A DNA stretch of 17,059 nucleotides from CAYRPO01 sp964426305 (lineage in GTDB: Bacteria; Patescibacteriota; Saccharimonadia; Saccharimonadales; CAIOMD01), in assembly GCA_964426305.1 (NCBI GenBank), contig CAYRPO010000018.1, positions 1 to 17,059 on the forward strand, in the 5' to 3' direction. Numbering within the stretch: the first letter of the stretch is position 1; each line of letters opens with the position of its first letter. Positions 1-6,913 of this stretch are shown here, one piece after another. Under the pieces are notes generated by a model. The model was given only the letters and a program-made list of their open reading frames with translations. It was not told the DNA's origin and did no database searches. The translations under genes were made by a program, and so were the position numbers.

Positions 1-809
1 TATTGTGATGTTTTGCGTTTGAACAAAATTGTTGCGATCGGTACAGAAACAATAAGCAGTCCAAGACTCCAGGCGATAGCAGCTGTCACATAATTGCCGA
101 CTGGCGTACCAAGCATCAAAGCACGAACCGCCTCGATAACCTGCGTAATTGGTTGATTCTCGGCAAAGGCTTTTAAGTATTGGTTCATGTTTTCGGTTGG
201 CACAAACGCGCTACTTGCAAATGTGAGTGGAAAAATGATCACAAACGATAGCCACTGGACGCCTTCAACGCTCTTTGCAAGCACACCCATGATCGCCATA
301 AGCCATGAAAACGCCAGCGTAAACAACAGTAGTATGCCGGCGATAGCCAGCCAGTCCATAACGCTAGCATTGCTACGAAAGCCAAGCACAAGTCCGGCAA
401 GTAACATAACAACTGTCGATATAGTATTGCGAAACAGATCGGAGATGACATGACCGTTAAGTACTGCAATATCAGACATTGGCAATGATCGAAAACGATC
501 AACAATTCCCTTTTGCAAGTCATTTGTGATAGCAATTGCGGTGGTTGTAGAACCAAAGGCCATTGTCTGCACAATGATTCCCGCCATGAGAAAGCTTAGG
601 TATGACACACCTGGAGGCAATGCGAGTTCGATTGCTCCCCCAAACACGGCCGAGAACAGTACCAAAAACATAATCGGTTGAAAAAATGTTCCTAGCAGCT
701 GGTCGGTGTTACGAATGATGTGCGTCGTGCTGCGCTTGATCATAATCAATGAGTCATTGATGATCAGCCACCATGCCGGGCTCTTCTGAAACTCTAACTT
801 AACTGCCAT
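1..809 (-). CDS. ABC-2 type transporter permease (DrrB-like), 3' end at window edge
   Basis: This is the membrane subunit of an ABC exporter that would work with the ATPase encoded just upstream. Translation from the ATG at 809 gives about 269 residues with several hydrophobic helices. The motif DLQKGIVDRFRSLPMS between helices is characteristic of the daunorubicin-resistance DrrB/ABC-2 family. The start overlaps the ATPase stop by one base (TAATG), so the two are probably translationally coupled. The last readable codons are R-K-T-S-Q, and the final two bases read TA. The stop may therefore lie exactly on the window edge, and the length already fits the family (about 250-280). The substrate cannot be told from sequence; lipids, drugs or peptides are all possible. 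Confidence 0.88.
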   Translation of the reverse strand, partial: MAVKLEFQKSPAWWLIINDSLIMIKRSTTHIIRNTDQLLGTFFQPIMFLVLFSAVFGGAIELALPPGVSYLSFLMAGIIVQTMAFGSTTTAIAITNDLQKGIVDRFRSLPMSDIAVLNGHVISDLFRNTISTVVMLLAGLVLGFRSNASVMDWLAIAGILLLFTLAFSWLMAIMGVLAKSVEGVQWLSFVIIFPLTFASSAFVPTENMNQYLKAFAENQPITQVIEAVRALMLGTPVGNYVTAAIAWSLGLLIVSVPIATILFKRKTSQ

Positions 810-1771
810 TATGCGTCCTCTCCTGTGTCCGTTGCTTTTTGCTTGCCTGTCAGCGACAAAAACACATCATCGAGCGTCGGTTTGTGAATTGCCATGGCCT
901 GCATGACGATGTTGTTTTTTCGCAGCAGTGCCAACGTCTCGGCGACATCGGTGTTGGTATCTTGTATGACCACGCTGCAGCTGAACTCTTTTTCGTTTGT
1001 TTCTATGACTCGTTTGCCAAGCACTTTTTTCGCACTGGCGAGCGCATGCGCACTCTTAAAACTAAGCACCAGCCGATCTTTGCCAATTTTGCTCTTTAGC
1101 TCGGCGGCCGTACCGTCAGCGATCACCTTGCCTCCATCTATGACCACGATCTTATCGGCTAATTGATCCGCCTCTTCAAGATACTGTGTGGTCAGCAGTA
1201 TAGTCGTGCCTTTTGCAACAAGACTGTTGATAATATCCCACATCGCGAGGCGCGAACGTGGATCGAGTCCAGTTGTCGGTTCGTCCAGGAAGATAATTGG
1301 CGGCGTAGCAATAAGGCTTACTGCTAAGTCTAGCCTGCGACGCATGCCTCCTGAGTACGTCTTTGCAGGCCTGTCAGCGGCCTGCCCTAAATCAAATTCT
1401 TGCAGCAGTTCGTCTGCACGTTCTTTTGCGCTAGTTTTCGTAAGTCGGTACAAACGTCCCATCATGATCAGATTTTCTCGCCCCGTTAGCAGCTCATCAA
1501 CCGCAGCAGACTGGCCAGTTAGCCCTATGACTTTGCGAACGTTGTCCGACTCGCGCTTGACATCGTAGCCCTCCACCATAACCGTTCCTTCATCGTAGCC
1601 AAGTAGCGTACTCAAAATGCGGACTGTCGTAGTTTTGCCTGCACCATTTGGCCCAAGGAGCGCCAGCATCGTACCTCGTTCCACCTGTATGTCGATGCCC
1701 CGCAGAACCTGGTTGTCGCCATACGACTTCTTTAGGTTATTTACTTGAATTGCATACGGTCCATGAGCCAC
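809..1771 (-). CDS. ABC transporter ATP-binding protein (DrrA-like)
   Basis: This is the ATPase subunit that powers export through the permease encoded immediately downstream. The 320 residues contain the Walker A motif GPNGAGKTT, a Q-loop region (GLTGQSAAVDELLTGRENL), the signature YSGGMRRRLDLA, Walker B followed by the D-loop (IIFLDEPTTGLDPRSR), and an H-loop region. The C-terminal roughly 90 residues match the extra domain of daunorubicin-type ATPases. The start is GTG at 1771 (Val-Ala-His-Gly), chosen because a strong Shine-Dalgarno GGGAGG lies six bases upstream. The ATPase-permease pair is a typical two-gene operon. No regulator or substrate enzyme is adjacent, so the cargo is unknown. 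Confidence 0.93.
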   Translation of the reverse strand: MAHGPYAIQVNNLKKSYGDNQVLRGIDIQVERGTMLALLGPNGAGKTTTVRILSTLLGYDEGTVMVEGYDVKRESDNVRKVIGLTGQSAAVDELLTGRENLIMMGRLYRLTKTSAKERADELLQEFDLGQAADRPAKTYSGGMRRRLDLAVSLIATPPIIFLDEPTTGLDPRSRLAMWDIINSLVAKGTTILLTTQYLEEADQLADKIVVIDGGKVIADGTAAELKSKIGKDRLVLSFKSAHALASAKKVLGKRVIETNEKEFSCSVVIQDTNTDVAETLALLRKNNIVMQAMAIHKPTLDDVFLSLTGKQKATDTGEDA

Positions 1772-1804
1772 TAAAAACCTCCCAATGACTGTGATATAGA
1801 TTCC

Positions 1805-1833
1805 AGTATACTGCAGTTGAGCCAGTATGCCAT
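1805..1833 (-). promoter_or_regulatory. Putative promoter of the ABC exporter operon
   Basis: On the minus strand ATGGCA (1828-1833, 4 of 6 matches to the -35 consensus) is followed after 17 bp by TATACT (1805-1810). This would give a leader of about 27 nt carrying the GGGAGG ribosome-binding site. The region is divergent from the methyltransferase gene. Confidence 0.5.
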
Positions 1834-1867
1834 ACGATTATGTACTGTCCGTGAACTGGTTTTTGGA

Positions 1868-1873
1868 TATACT
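1868..1873 (+). promoter_or_regulatory. -10 element placed directly before the SpoU gene start
   Basis: TATACT ends six bases before the ATG at 1880, so transcription should begin at or next to the start codon. CTGTCC at 1845-1850, with 17-bp spacing, is a weak -35 candidate. No Shine-Dalgarno sequence lies between. Confidence 0.5.
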
Positions 1874-1879
1874 GTTCAT

Positions 1880-2464
1880 ATGCCAGATCCAAAAATCGAC
1901 CCCGAGTTGGCACTCCATGGTGATTCTCGCAATGTCGCAGACAAGTATCGTAACTGGACGGTACCGGCAATTGCGCAGCACCTTGCCGAACGGGCATTCC
2001 CATTTCATATAGCAATCGAAAACTATCAGCACGACTACAATATCGGCAGTATCGTGCGCAGTGCGAATGCCTTTAATGCCGCTGGTGTGCATATCATCGG
2101 AAAGCGTCATTGGAATCGTCGGGGCGCCATGTCTACCGAAAAGTATCTACGGGTGTATCATCACAAAACTATCTCGCAGTTTGAGTCCTGGGCGCAGAAA
2201 CAGTCATTGGCTATAGTTGGCGTTGATAACATTGCAGGTAGCATAAACCTTGCGCAGGCCGACTTACCTACAAACGCCATTCTTGTATTTGGCCAAGAAG
2301 GACCTGGCCTGTCCGAAGAAATCCAGGCTCTGTGTACGAGCATTGTAGCGATCGAGCAATTTGGCTCAACCCGCTCTGTAAACGTCGGCGTAGCCGCAGG
2401 AATTCTCATGCACGAATGGGTGCGTCGCAATATCATCGAACAAGAGGGCGTGTTGCTGTCTTAG
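1880..2464 (+). CDS. TrmH/SpoU family RNA 2'-O-ribose methyltransferase
   Basis: This is a SPOUT-fold enzyme that transfers a methyl group from S-adenosylmethionine to a ribose 2'-OH in tRNA or rRNA. With the start at 1880 it has 194 residues and carries the three family motifs: NIGSIVRSANAF (residues 54-65, with the conserved Asn and Arg), VFGQEGPGL (about 136-144) and SVNVGVAAGI (about 166-175). The last two build the SAM-binding knot. An upstream in-frame start at 1817 is possible but adds 21 residues that overlap the promoter region. The ATG at 1880 is preferred because a -10 hexamer sits six bases before it. The target nucleotide cannot be assigned. The stop overlaps that of the convergent PspC gene. 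Confidence 0.88.
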   Translation: MPDPKIDPELALHGDSRNVADKYRNWTVPAIAQHLAERAFPFHIAIENYQHDYNIGSIVRSANAFNAAGVHIIGKRHWNRRGAMSTEKYLRVYHHKTISQFESWAQKQSLAIVGVDNIAGSINLAQADLPTNAILVFGQEGPGLSEEIQALCTSIVAIEQFGSTRSVNVGVAAGILMHEWVRRNIIEQEGVLLS

Positions 2465-2700
2465 GTGTTGCGCGAATTTTTGTCAATTACTTCGCCCTCG
2501 ATAAAACTCTTACCGCCTTTTGGGGGAATGATCAGTGACAACACCAAATAGCCGACCACGCCAGGCAGCAAGCCGGTCACAATGGTCACAAAAGCAAAAC
2601 CTGCTCGCACGAGTGTTGGATCTTGATGAAAATATACAGCAAGACCACCACACACACCCATCAGCCATTTATCGGTATTTGATCTTTCAAGCTTCCGCAT
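2461..2700 (-). CDS. PspC domain protein
   Basis: This is a small membrane protein of the PspC family; in characterised members the domain contributes to envelope-stress signalling. It has 79 residues when started at the ATG at 2700, which is chosen because AGAGGAG lies eight bases upstream and because PspC domains usually begin close to M(K/R)KLxRS. The core reads KWLMGVCGGLAVYFHQDPTL followed by one hydrophobic helix (about residues 36-58) ending in IIPP, a classic PspC pattern. An acidic tail of about 20 residues follows. No pspA or pspB is adjacent. Its TAA stop overlaps the TAG stop of the convergent methyltransferase (shared bases 2461-2464). Confidence 0.88.
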   Translation of the reverse strand: MRKLERSNTDKWLMGVCGGLAVYFHQDPTLVRAGFAFVTIVTGLLPGVVGYLVLSLIIPPKGGKSFIEGEVIDKNSRNT

Positions 2701-2752
2701 GACACGACTCCTCTTGTGATTTATAACCATCAGCTCTCGTAGGGTGTGGTAT

Positions 2753-3373
2753 TTATGCGGCGGCAGGCTCAGTAACAGACTCTACATCGGCCACTTCTTG
2801 CTCTTCTTCGGTTTGAGTTTTTGACTCCTCCACTGCGACAATCACTTGCTCTGCATCGGTTAAGATCTGGACGCCCTTTGGCGCAACCAAATCACCTACC
2901 GTAATCCTGTCGCCAATCGCTACTAAGGCATCCATTTGTACAGCAATGCTGTCCGGGAGGTCTCGGGGAAATGCCGCAACTTCCACACTATCAAGCTGTT
3001 CAAGAACAGCCAAACCGAGTCGTTGAGCCTCCGCCTGTCCAACAAATTCCAAAGGCACTTCGGTTTCAACTTTTTCGTTTTGTTTGATCACACCAAACAC
3101 AATATGTTGAATCTGGTTTTTGCGAGGCTCAAAATGTACGTCTTTAACAATGGTCAAAATGCTTTTACCATCTACCTTGAGCTCTACAGGATGATGCTTT
3201 CCTGCCTGTAGATACATCTTATATAGATCAACATAACTGCCGCTCACAGCCACAGATTCGTCACCAGGTTGATGAATGACCGCTGGCAATCGGCCGTCGC
3301 GTCGCAACTGACCGAGGCCCTTGCCCAATGTCTCGCGCTTATCGAGAGTTACCGTGATATTCTGACTACTCAC
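2753..3373 (-). CDS. rplY: 50S ribosomal protein bL25 (Ctc/TL5 long form)
   Basis: This is a 5S rRNA-binding protein of the large ribosomal subunit. The 206 residues comprise the N-terminal L25 domain (TLDKRETLGKGLGQLRRDGR, then PAVIH and a KDVHFEP segment near residue 80). After that comes the C-terminal TL5-type beta domain (PLEFVGQAEA, LDSVEVAAFPRDLP) and an acidic tail rich in Glu and Ala, as in the long Ctc form. The start is GTG at 3373 with GGAGG six bases upstream. It stands 52 bp upstream of the PspC gene on the same strand, and the two may be cotranscribed. Confidence 0.95.
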   Translation of the reverse strand: MSSQNITVTLDKRETLGKGLGQLRRDGRLPAVIHQPGDESVAVSGSYVDLYKMYLQAGKHHPVELKVDGKSILTIVKDVHFEPRKNQIQHIVFGVIKQNEKVETEVPLEFVGQAEAQRLGLAVLEQLDSVEVAAFPRDLPDSIAVQMDALVAIGDRITVGDLVAPKGVQILTDAEQVIVAVEESKTQTEEEQEVADVESVTEPAAA

Positions 3374-3403
3374 ACTATACCTCCAACAATTAGCTTAACT
3401 TCT

Positions 3404-3409
3404 AGTATA
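3404..3409 (-). promoter_or_regulatory. Putative -10 element of the bL25 gene
   Basis: TATACT on the minus strand lies 30 nt before the GTG start and would leave a short leader carrying the GGAGG site. No convincing -35 hexamer is visible. Confidence 0.35.
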
Positions 3410-3422
3410 GCAGTAAAAAGTC

Positions 3423-3815
3423 CTAAGGCTGTACATGCATCGTCTTTAAGAGCAAGGCGGCGGCAGAATTTAACTTTCTTTTTGGGACTGTTCGCTCTGT
3501 GTGGCCGCCATTTCCCTCAAAAACCTCGATTATCGATGCGAGCTGTCCACCAACAAAAGAAGCAGTCACAGTCTCGTCGCGCGTGCCACCATCTGGCAGT
3601 GTCCTTTCGAACTCACATGACACATCAAGCACATTGCCGGCAAGTCGAAAAATCTTTACTCCACTTGGAGTTTCGAAACTCTCTGTAATTGCACCAGAAG
3701 GTAGTTTAGTAACGTCTGCTCTTTCATCATCCAATGCAGCTTGTAGTATTCCTTCTGAGCTGTCAAATAAATCTTTCACGCTATTTGGTGTTGCGATTTC
3801 AGTCTGCGGTGGCAT
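3423..3815 (-). CDS. Conserved-looking hypothetical protein, 130 residues
   Basis: I do not recognise a family. The ATG at 3815 has AGGAG eight bases upstream, which supports translation. The protein is soluble-looking, with no signal peptide or membrane helix. The first half is acidic and helical (VKDLFDSSEGILQAALDDERAD). The middle alternates short strands (ITESFETPSGVKIFRLAGN, VSCEFERTLPDGG). The end is basic (TVPKRKLNSAAALLLKTM). There is a single cysteine near residue 67. It precedes the bL25 gene on the same strand with a 49-bp gap, and it diverges from the peroxiredoxin. No function can be assigned. Confidence 0.7.
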   Translation of the reverse strand: MPPQTEIATPNSVKDLFDSSEGILQAALDDERADVTKLPSGAITESFETPSGVKIFRLAGNVLDVSCEFERTLPDGGTRDETVTASFVGGQLASIIEVFEGNGGHTERTVPKRKLNSAAALLLKTMHVQP

Positions 3816-3892
3816 GTCGGTACTCCTGTTATGATCTTAGGTTAGTTCTCTGACACAATTTAATCAAGCTGCAACTTTTGACGTATTCGGGC

Positions 3893-3898
3893 TATACT
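3893..3898 (+). promoter_or_regulatory. -10 element placed directly before the peroxiredoxin start
   Basis: TATACT ends seven bases before the ATG at 3906, and no Shine-Dalgarno sequence is present. CTGCAA at 3869-3874 with 18-bp spacing is a weak -35 candidate. A TTGACG at 3878-3883 is only 9 bp away and so is badly spaced. Confidence 0.5.
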
Positions 3899-3905
3899 TA
3901 AGAAT

Positions 3906-4516
3906 ATGCAAATATCCTACCCAGCTCCAGACTTTTCACTATCAGACAGTGACGGCACTGTTAGGGCACTCAAAGATTATGCTGGAAAGTGGCTGGTTTT
4001 GTACTTTTACCCAAAAGATGANNNNNNNNNNNNNNNNNNNNNNNNNNNNNNNNNNNNNNNNNNNNNNNNNNNNNNNNNNNNNNNNNNNNNNNNNNNNNNN
4101 NNNNNNNNNNNNNNNNNNNNNCACTCAAAGATTATGCTGGAAAGTGGCTGGTTTTGTACTTTTACCCAAAAGATGACACTCCAGGCTGTACCGCGCAAGC
4201 TTGTTCGCTACGCGATGCTCGAGATGATCTGGCGGCAATGGGCGCCGAGGTTGTTGGTATTTCAAAAGATGGCATCAATTCCCACGATGCATTTAAAGCC
4301 AAACATTCGCTTAACTTTACACTGCTAAGCGATGAAACGGGGTCAACTGTTGAGGCATACGGGGCATGGGGGCGTAAAATGTACGGCGCTATGGGTATTT
4401 TACGCAAGACGTTTCTAATCGATCCAAATGGTGTTGTACAAAAAGTCTACGGACGTGCCATACCTGTCGGGCATGGCGAAAAGGTCATGAAAGACCTCAG
4501 GATACTGCAACAATAG
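3906..4516 (+). CDS. bcp: Thioredoxin-dependent peroxiredoxin Bcp/PrxQ, interrupted by an assembly gap
   Basis: This thiol peroxidase reduces hydrogen peroxide and organic hydroperoxides and is recycled by thioredoxin. The frame is broken by 100 N flanked by an exact 55-bp duplication. Removing one copy plus the N run (155 bases) gives a clean 151-residue protein, the usual Bcp length. The restored sequence has PKDDTPGCTAQAC with the peroxidatic Cys43 and the resolving Cys48 five residues later, as in PrxQ. The later motifs GISKDGINSHDAF and RKTFLIDPNG are also typical. It is convergent with the SodX gene, with only three bases between the stops. With sodN nearby this forms an oxidative-stress block. 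Confidence 0.93.
3967..4176. other. Assembly gap with duplicated 55-bp flanks
   Basis: Bases 3967-4021 and 4122-4176 are identical over 55 bp and are separated by exactly 100 N (4022-4121). Collapsing them restores the peroxiredoxin frame. This is an unmerged contig overlap, not a biological repeat. Confidence 0.95.
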
Positions 4517-4519
4517 CAC

Positions 4520-5725
4520 CTACTCGATCGACTGTAGCGCAAAATTACAAATGATCGTGGCCACTTCGGACCGAGTGGGCTCTGTCGGCTGATCGTTACT
4601 GCTCTCGAGGCCGTGAACGGCATTCGTAACATCAAGCGTCGTGACTGGTACGTTCGATTGTCTCAAACGCTCTGCAAACAATGCATTCTGGTCGGGCAGT
4701 ACTAAAGCATCTTTTGTGCCATGAATGAGCAAAAATGGCGCATCTGTCGCGTCGACATATGTCATGGGCTGAGCCTTATCGAGCGGCTGATCTCCTAGAA
4801 AACGATCGATGTTAATCCGGTTGTTGGTACGCAATCCCCGAGTAAAATCAAACAAGCCAGCCAACGATATAACCGCATCTGCTTTTGAACTTTGTTTCTC
4901 GTATGGCTGATTGACAAATCCGTCTGCGTCATCAACGGTACCAAGCATAGCCGCGATGTGTCCACCGGCGCTAAAACCAAATGCAAGCACATGTTTGCCG
5001 TCAAATCCATATTTTGTAGCGTCAGATCGTATAAATCGGACTGCGCACCGTGCGTCATCGACGGCCTTCGGGAACAAATCTTCTGGCGCCATTCGATAGT
5101 CAATCGCAATGACTGCAAATCCTTTATCCCGCAGCTGATCAAGCAAGACAAGCTGCATCGGCTCGTTATCCTTTTCGTCTCGGAACCAACCGCCCCCATG
5201 GATAAATAAAATCGTTGGGACCGCCTTATGTGCATCTGTCCGAGGATAATATATATCCAGAGTCTGGCCATGGCAGTACGTAATGTCTTTTTTCACGGTT
5301 CCAGGCTGGAAGAGCGCCATGGTTGTCGTGTCACGAGCTGCTGCGGCGATCACGACAGGCTGCTTTGCAGGGAGCGCACTAAAAACACTAAAAGCCGCTA
5401 GTAAGACACAGGCCATCAAGAAAAAACCAAAGCCTAAACCGGACAATCGTCGAAGTGTTCGTTTTGGCACAATTCGACTTACAACACCGCCAACAGCCGA
5501 CATCGGCAACGGTCCGTACTCGCGGCTGTCTTTACTGGCATCGGCATTGTCACCGATGACCTCGACACTGCTTTTATGAACAGAAGTGACTCTTTTGATG
5601 ACTTCTCGGCCGTTGACCGCCACAACCACAATGTCATTCTTTTTTGGTTTAGCCTTTTTTGTCACAACAACATCACCCTCGAGCAGGGTTGGCTCCATAC
5701 TTTTGCCGACCACCCGACGAATCAT
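4520..5725 (-). CDS. sodX: SodX-like S26 peptidase fused through a membrane helix to an alpha/beta-hydrolase
   Basis: The N-terminal 90 residues are an S26 (signal-peptidase-like) domain: SMEPTL with nucleophile Ser9, VIKRV with the general-base Lys44, and GDN followed by SKDSR at 65-69. The gene lies two bases after sodN, so this domain is probably SodX, the peptidase thought to trim the Ni-SOD leader. A basic stretch (KRTLRR, 88-93) and a helix at about 97-117 follow. A hydrolase then runs from about 140: HGGGW oxyanion motif at 176-180, GFSAGG with Ser252, Asp339 in HGTKDA and His371, a complete esterase triad. By the positive-inside rule the peptidase is cytoplasmic and the hydrolase outside. 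The hydrolase substrate is unknown. SodX proteins are, to my knowledge, normally small single-domain proteins. A two-gene reading is unlikely because the frame is continuous. Confidence 0.85.
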   Translation of the reverse strand: MIRRVVGKSMEPTLLEGDVVVTKKAKPKKNDIVVVAVNGREVIKRVTSVHKSSVEVIGDNADASKDSREYGPLPMSAVGGVVSRIVPKRTLRRLSGLGFGFFLMACVLLAAFSVFSALPAKQPVVIAAAARDTTTMALFQPGTVKKDITYCHGQTLDIYYPRTDAHKAVPTILFIHGGGWFRDEKDNEPMQLVLLDQLRDKGFAVIAIDYRMAPEDLFPKAVDDARCAVRFIRSDATKYGFDGKHVLAFGFSAGGHIAAMLGTVDDADGFVNQPYEKQSSKADAVISLAGLFDFTRGLRTNNRINIDRFLGDQPLDKAQPMTYVDATDAPFLLIHGTKDALVLPDQNALFAERLRQSNVPVTTLDVTNAVHGLESSNDQPTEPTRSEVATIICNFALQSIE

Positions 5726-5727
5726 AC

Positions 5728-6132
5728 TTATTGCTGCTTCGAGGCCGCAAACACAGCGGCAACCTTTGCAACATCCTCAATTAGTTTTTCACAAGATTCG
5801 CGATTGGCGTGTTGTTTGACCTGGCTGGCTTGCTTGCCAGTCTTCCAAATGAGTTCATGCAACCCCGGAAAACGCTCGACATGCTCTGGCTTAAAATAGT
5901 CCATCCACAATGTCGCTAGTTGTTCTTTAACAACACGAGCGTGCTGCTCCTTGATTTGAACGGCACGGACAAGACTATTGTGCTTGTCAACTGAGTCAAT
6001 CTCGCCGAGCTCTTCAATTTTTTCAATCATGCGCAAACACGTCGCAGCGGCATGAGTCATCGTGTCGGTTTCATAGATACCGCACGGCAAATCACAGTGA
6101 GCGTACACCGGCTTGATAAATCTACTGAACAT
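5728..6132 (-). CDS. sodN: Nickel superoxide dismutase precursor
   Basis: This enzyme converts superoxide to oxygen and hydrogen peroxide using nickel bound by the extreme N-terminus of the mature chain. After an 11-residue leader (MFSRFIKPVYA) comes the nickel hook HCDLPCGIY, with His1, Cys2, Cys6 and Tyr9 of the mature numbering. The four-helix part includes KEQ and LWMDYFKPEH near the middle, as in Streptomyces Ni-SOD. The mature length would be 123 residues, close to the known 117. The hook must be exposed by cleavage before His, which fits the SodX-like peptidase two bases downstream. The ATG at 6132 has GGGGAG about seven bases upstream. A 13-bp palindrome lies in the upstream region. 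Confidence 0.96.
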   Translation of the reverse strand: MFSRFIKPVYAHCDLPCGIYETDTMTHAAATCLRMIEKIEELGEIDSVDKHNSLVRAVQIKEQHARVVKEQLATLWMDYFKPEHVERFPGLHELIWKTGKQASQVKQHANRESCEKLIEDVAKVAAVFAASKQQ

Positions 6133-6163
6133 AAAACAGCTCCCCGCGTTTTAGCTTTACCTT

Positions 6164-6176
6164 ATTGTATTACAAT
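6164..6176. promoter_or_regulatory. 13-bp perfect palindrome upstream of sodN (candidate operator over the -10)
   Basis: ATTGTA-T-TACAAT is a perfect inverted repeat. It overlaps the trmD stop codon and supplies TACAAT as a possible -10 for sodN on the minus strand, 31 nt before its ATG. A dimeric regulator could bind here, but no regulator is identified. Confidence 0.4.
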
Positions 6177-6811
6177 GCGTGGTCATCACGCCAGGCCTGA
6201 ATTGCAGCATGGTTACCGCTCAGCAGCACGTCAGGCACCTTCATGTCCCGAAACACTTCTGGACGTGTGTACTGCGGAAATTCTCGGGTTTTGCCGTCTG
6301 CAAAACTTTCGATCTCGGCACTTTTTTCGCCGCCCAATACGCCGGGCAAGAGTCGTACGACGCTGTCGACAACAATCATAGCAGCAATTTCGCCGCCAGT
6401 CAGTACGTACGGCCCAATGCAAATCTGCTCATCTACAAGCGATACAATTCGCTCATCATAACCTTCGTAGCGCCCACAGATGATTATCAGATCTTGGTTA
6501 TTCAGGGCAAACTGTTGCGCACGCGACTGCGTGTAGTCGCGCCCCCTAGGCGTCATAAGCAATACTTTGGCATCAGGCGCCTGCTGTTTGCAGTACTCGA
6601 CAGCCGCAAACAGTGGCTCTGGCTTGAGCAGCATGCCGTCACCGCCACCGTACGGCGTGTCGTCGACAGTCTTACGTGTGCCTAGGCCAAATTGACGCAA
6701 ATCGACCGTTTCAAGCTTGGCGATCTCGCGATCCTGGGCTTTCCATAACATACTGTTTTCGAACACGCCCTTTAGCATGCCCGGAAACAAGGTAATCACT
6801 TGTATTCTCAT
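6170..6811 (-). CDS. trmD: tRNA (guanine-N1-)-methyltransferase
   Basis: TrmD methylates G37 next to the anticodon of several tRNAs and so prevents frameshifting. The 213 residues contain ITLFPGM at the N-terminus, the substrate loop TPYGGGDGM, and the SAM-knot motifs IICGRYEGYDERI and YVLTGGE. They also contain LLPGVLGGEKSAEIESF and FPQYTRPEVF, all diagnostic. The protein is somewhat shorter than most TrmD proteins (about 230-250), with a reduced C-terminus ending just after GNHAAIQAWRDDHAL. The ATG at 6811 lies seven bases after a TATACT box, so the mRNA is probably leaderless. A terminator separates it from the KH gene. rimM, usually adjacent, is absent here. Confidence 0.97.
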   Translation of the reverse strand: MRIQVITLFPGMLKGVFENSMLWKAQDREIAKLETVDLRQFGLGTRKTVDDTPYGGGDGMLLKPEPLFAAVEYCKQQAPDAKVLLMTPRGRDYTQSRAQQFALNNQDLIIICGRYEGYDERIVSLVDEQICIGPYVLTGGEIAAMIVVDSVVRLLPGVLGGEKSAEIESFADGKTREFPQYTRPEVFRDMKVPDVLLSGNHAAIQAWRDDHAL

Positions 6812-6818
6812 CTGTTAC

Positions 6819-6824
6819 AGTATA
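6819..6824 (-). promoter_or_regulatory. -10 element directly before the trmD start
   Basis: TATACT on the minus strand ends seven bases before the trmD ATG. There is no Shine-Dalgarno sequence and only a poor -35. Confidence 0.5.
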
Positions 6825-6856
6825 CCACCTTGGACATTGAAGCTCTGCGCGCAGAA

Positions 6857-6900
6857 CAAACAAAATACACCTCATCTTCATGCGAGGTGTATTTTGTTTG
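6857..6900 (-). terminator. Intrinsic terminator after the KH-domain gene
   Basis: A perfect 17-bp inverted repeat (6857-6873 with 6884-6900) has a 10-nt loop, a GAGGTG core and T-rich flanks. It lies 14 bp past the KH gene stop on the minus strand. Being symmetrical and A/T-flanked, it could also act on the other strand. Confidence 0.85.
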
Positions 6901-6913
6901 AATCGAAACAGTT

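Noticed and set aside
839..1568. Open frames antisense to the ABC ATPase
   Set aside because: They are shadows of a well-recognised gene, with no start signals or family motifs.
3906..4516. Peroxiredoxin as a frameshifted pseudogene or two genes
   Set aside because: Collapsing the duplicated 55 bp plus N restores one intact frame of normal family length.
4795..5271. A 158-residue open frame overlapping the hydrolase part of sodX in another frame
   Set aside because: The hydrolase frame carries all catalytic motifs; the other frame shows no recognisable pattern.
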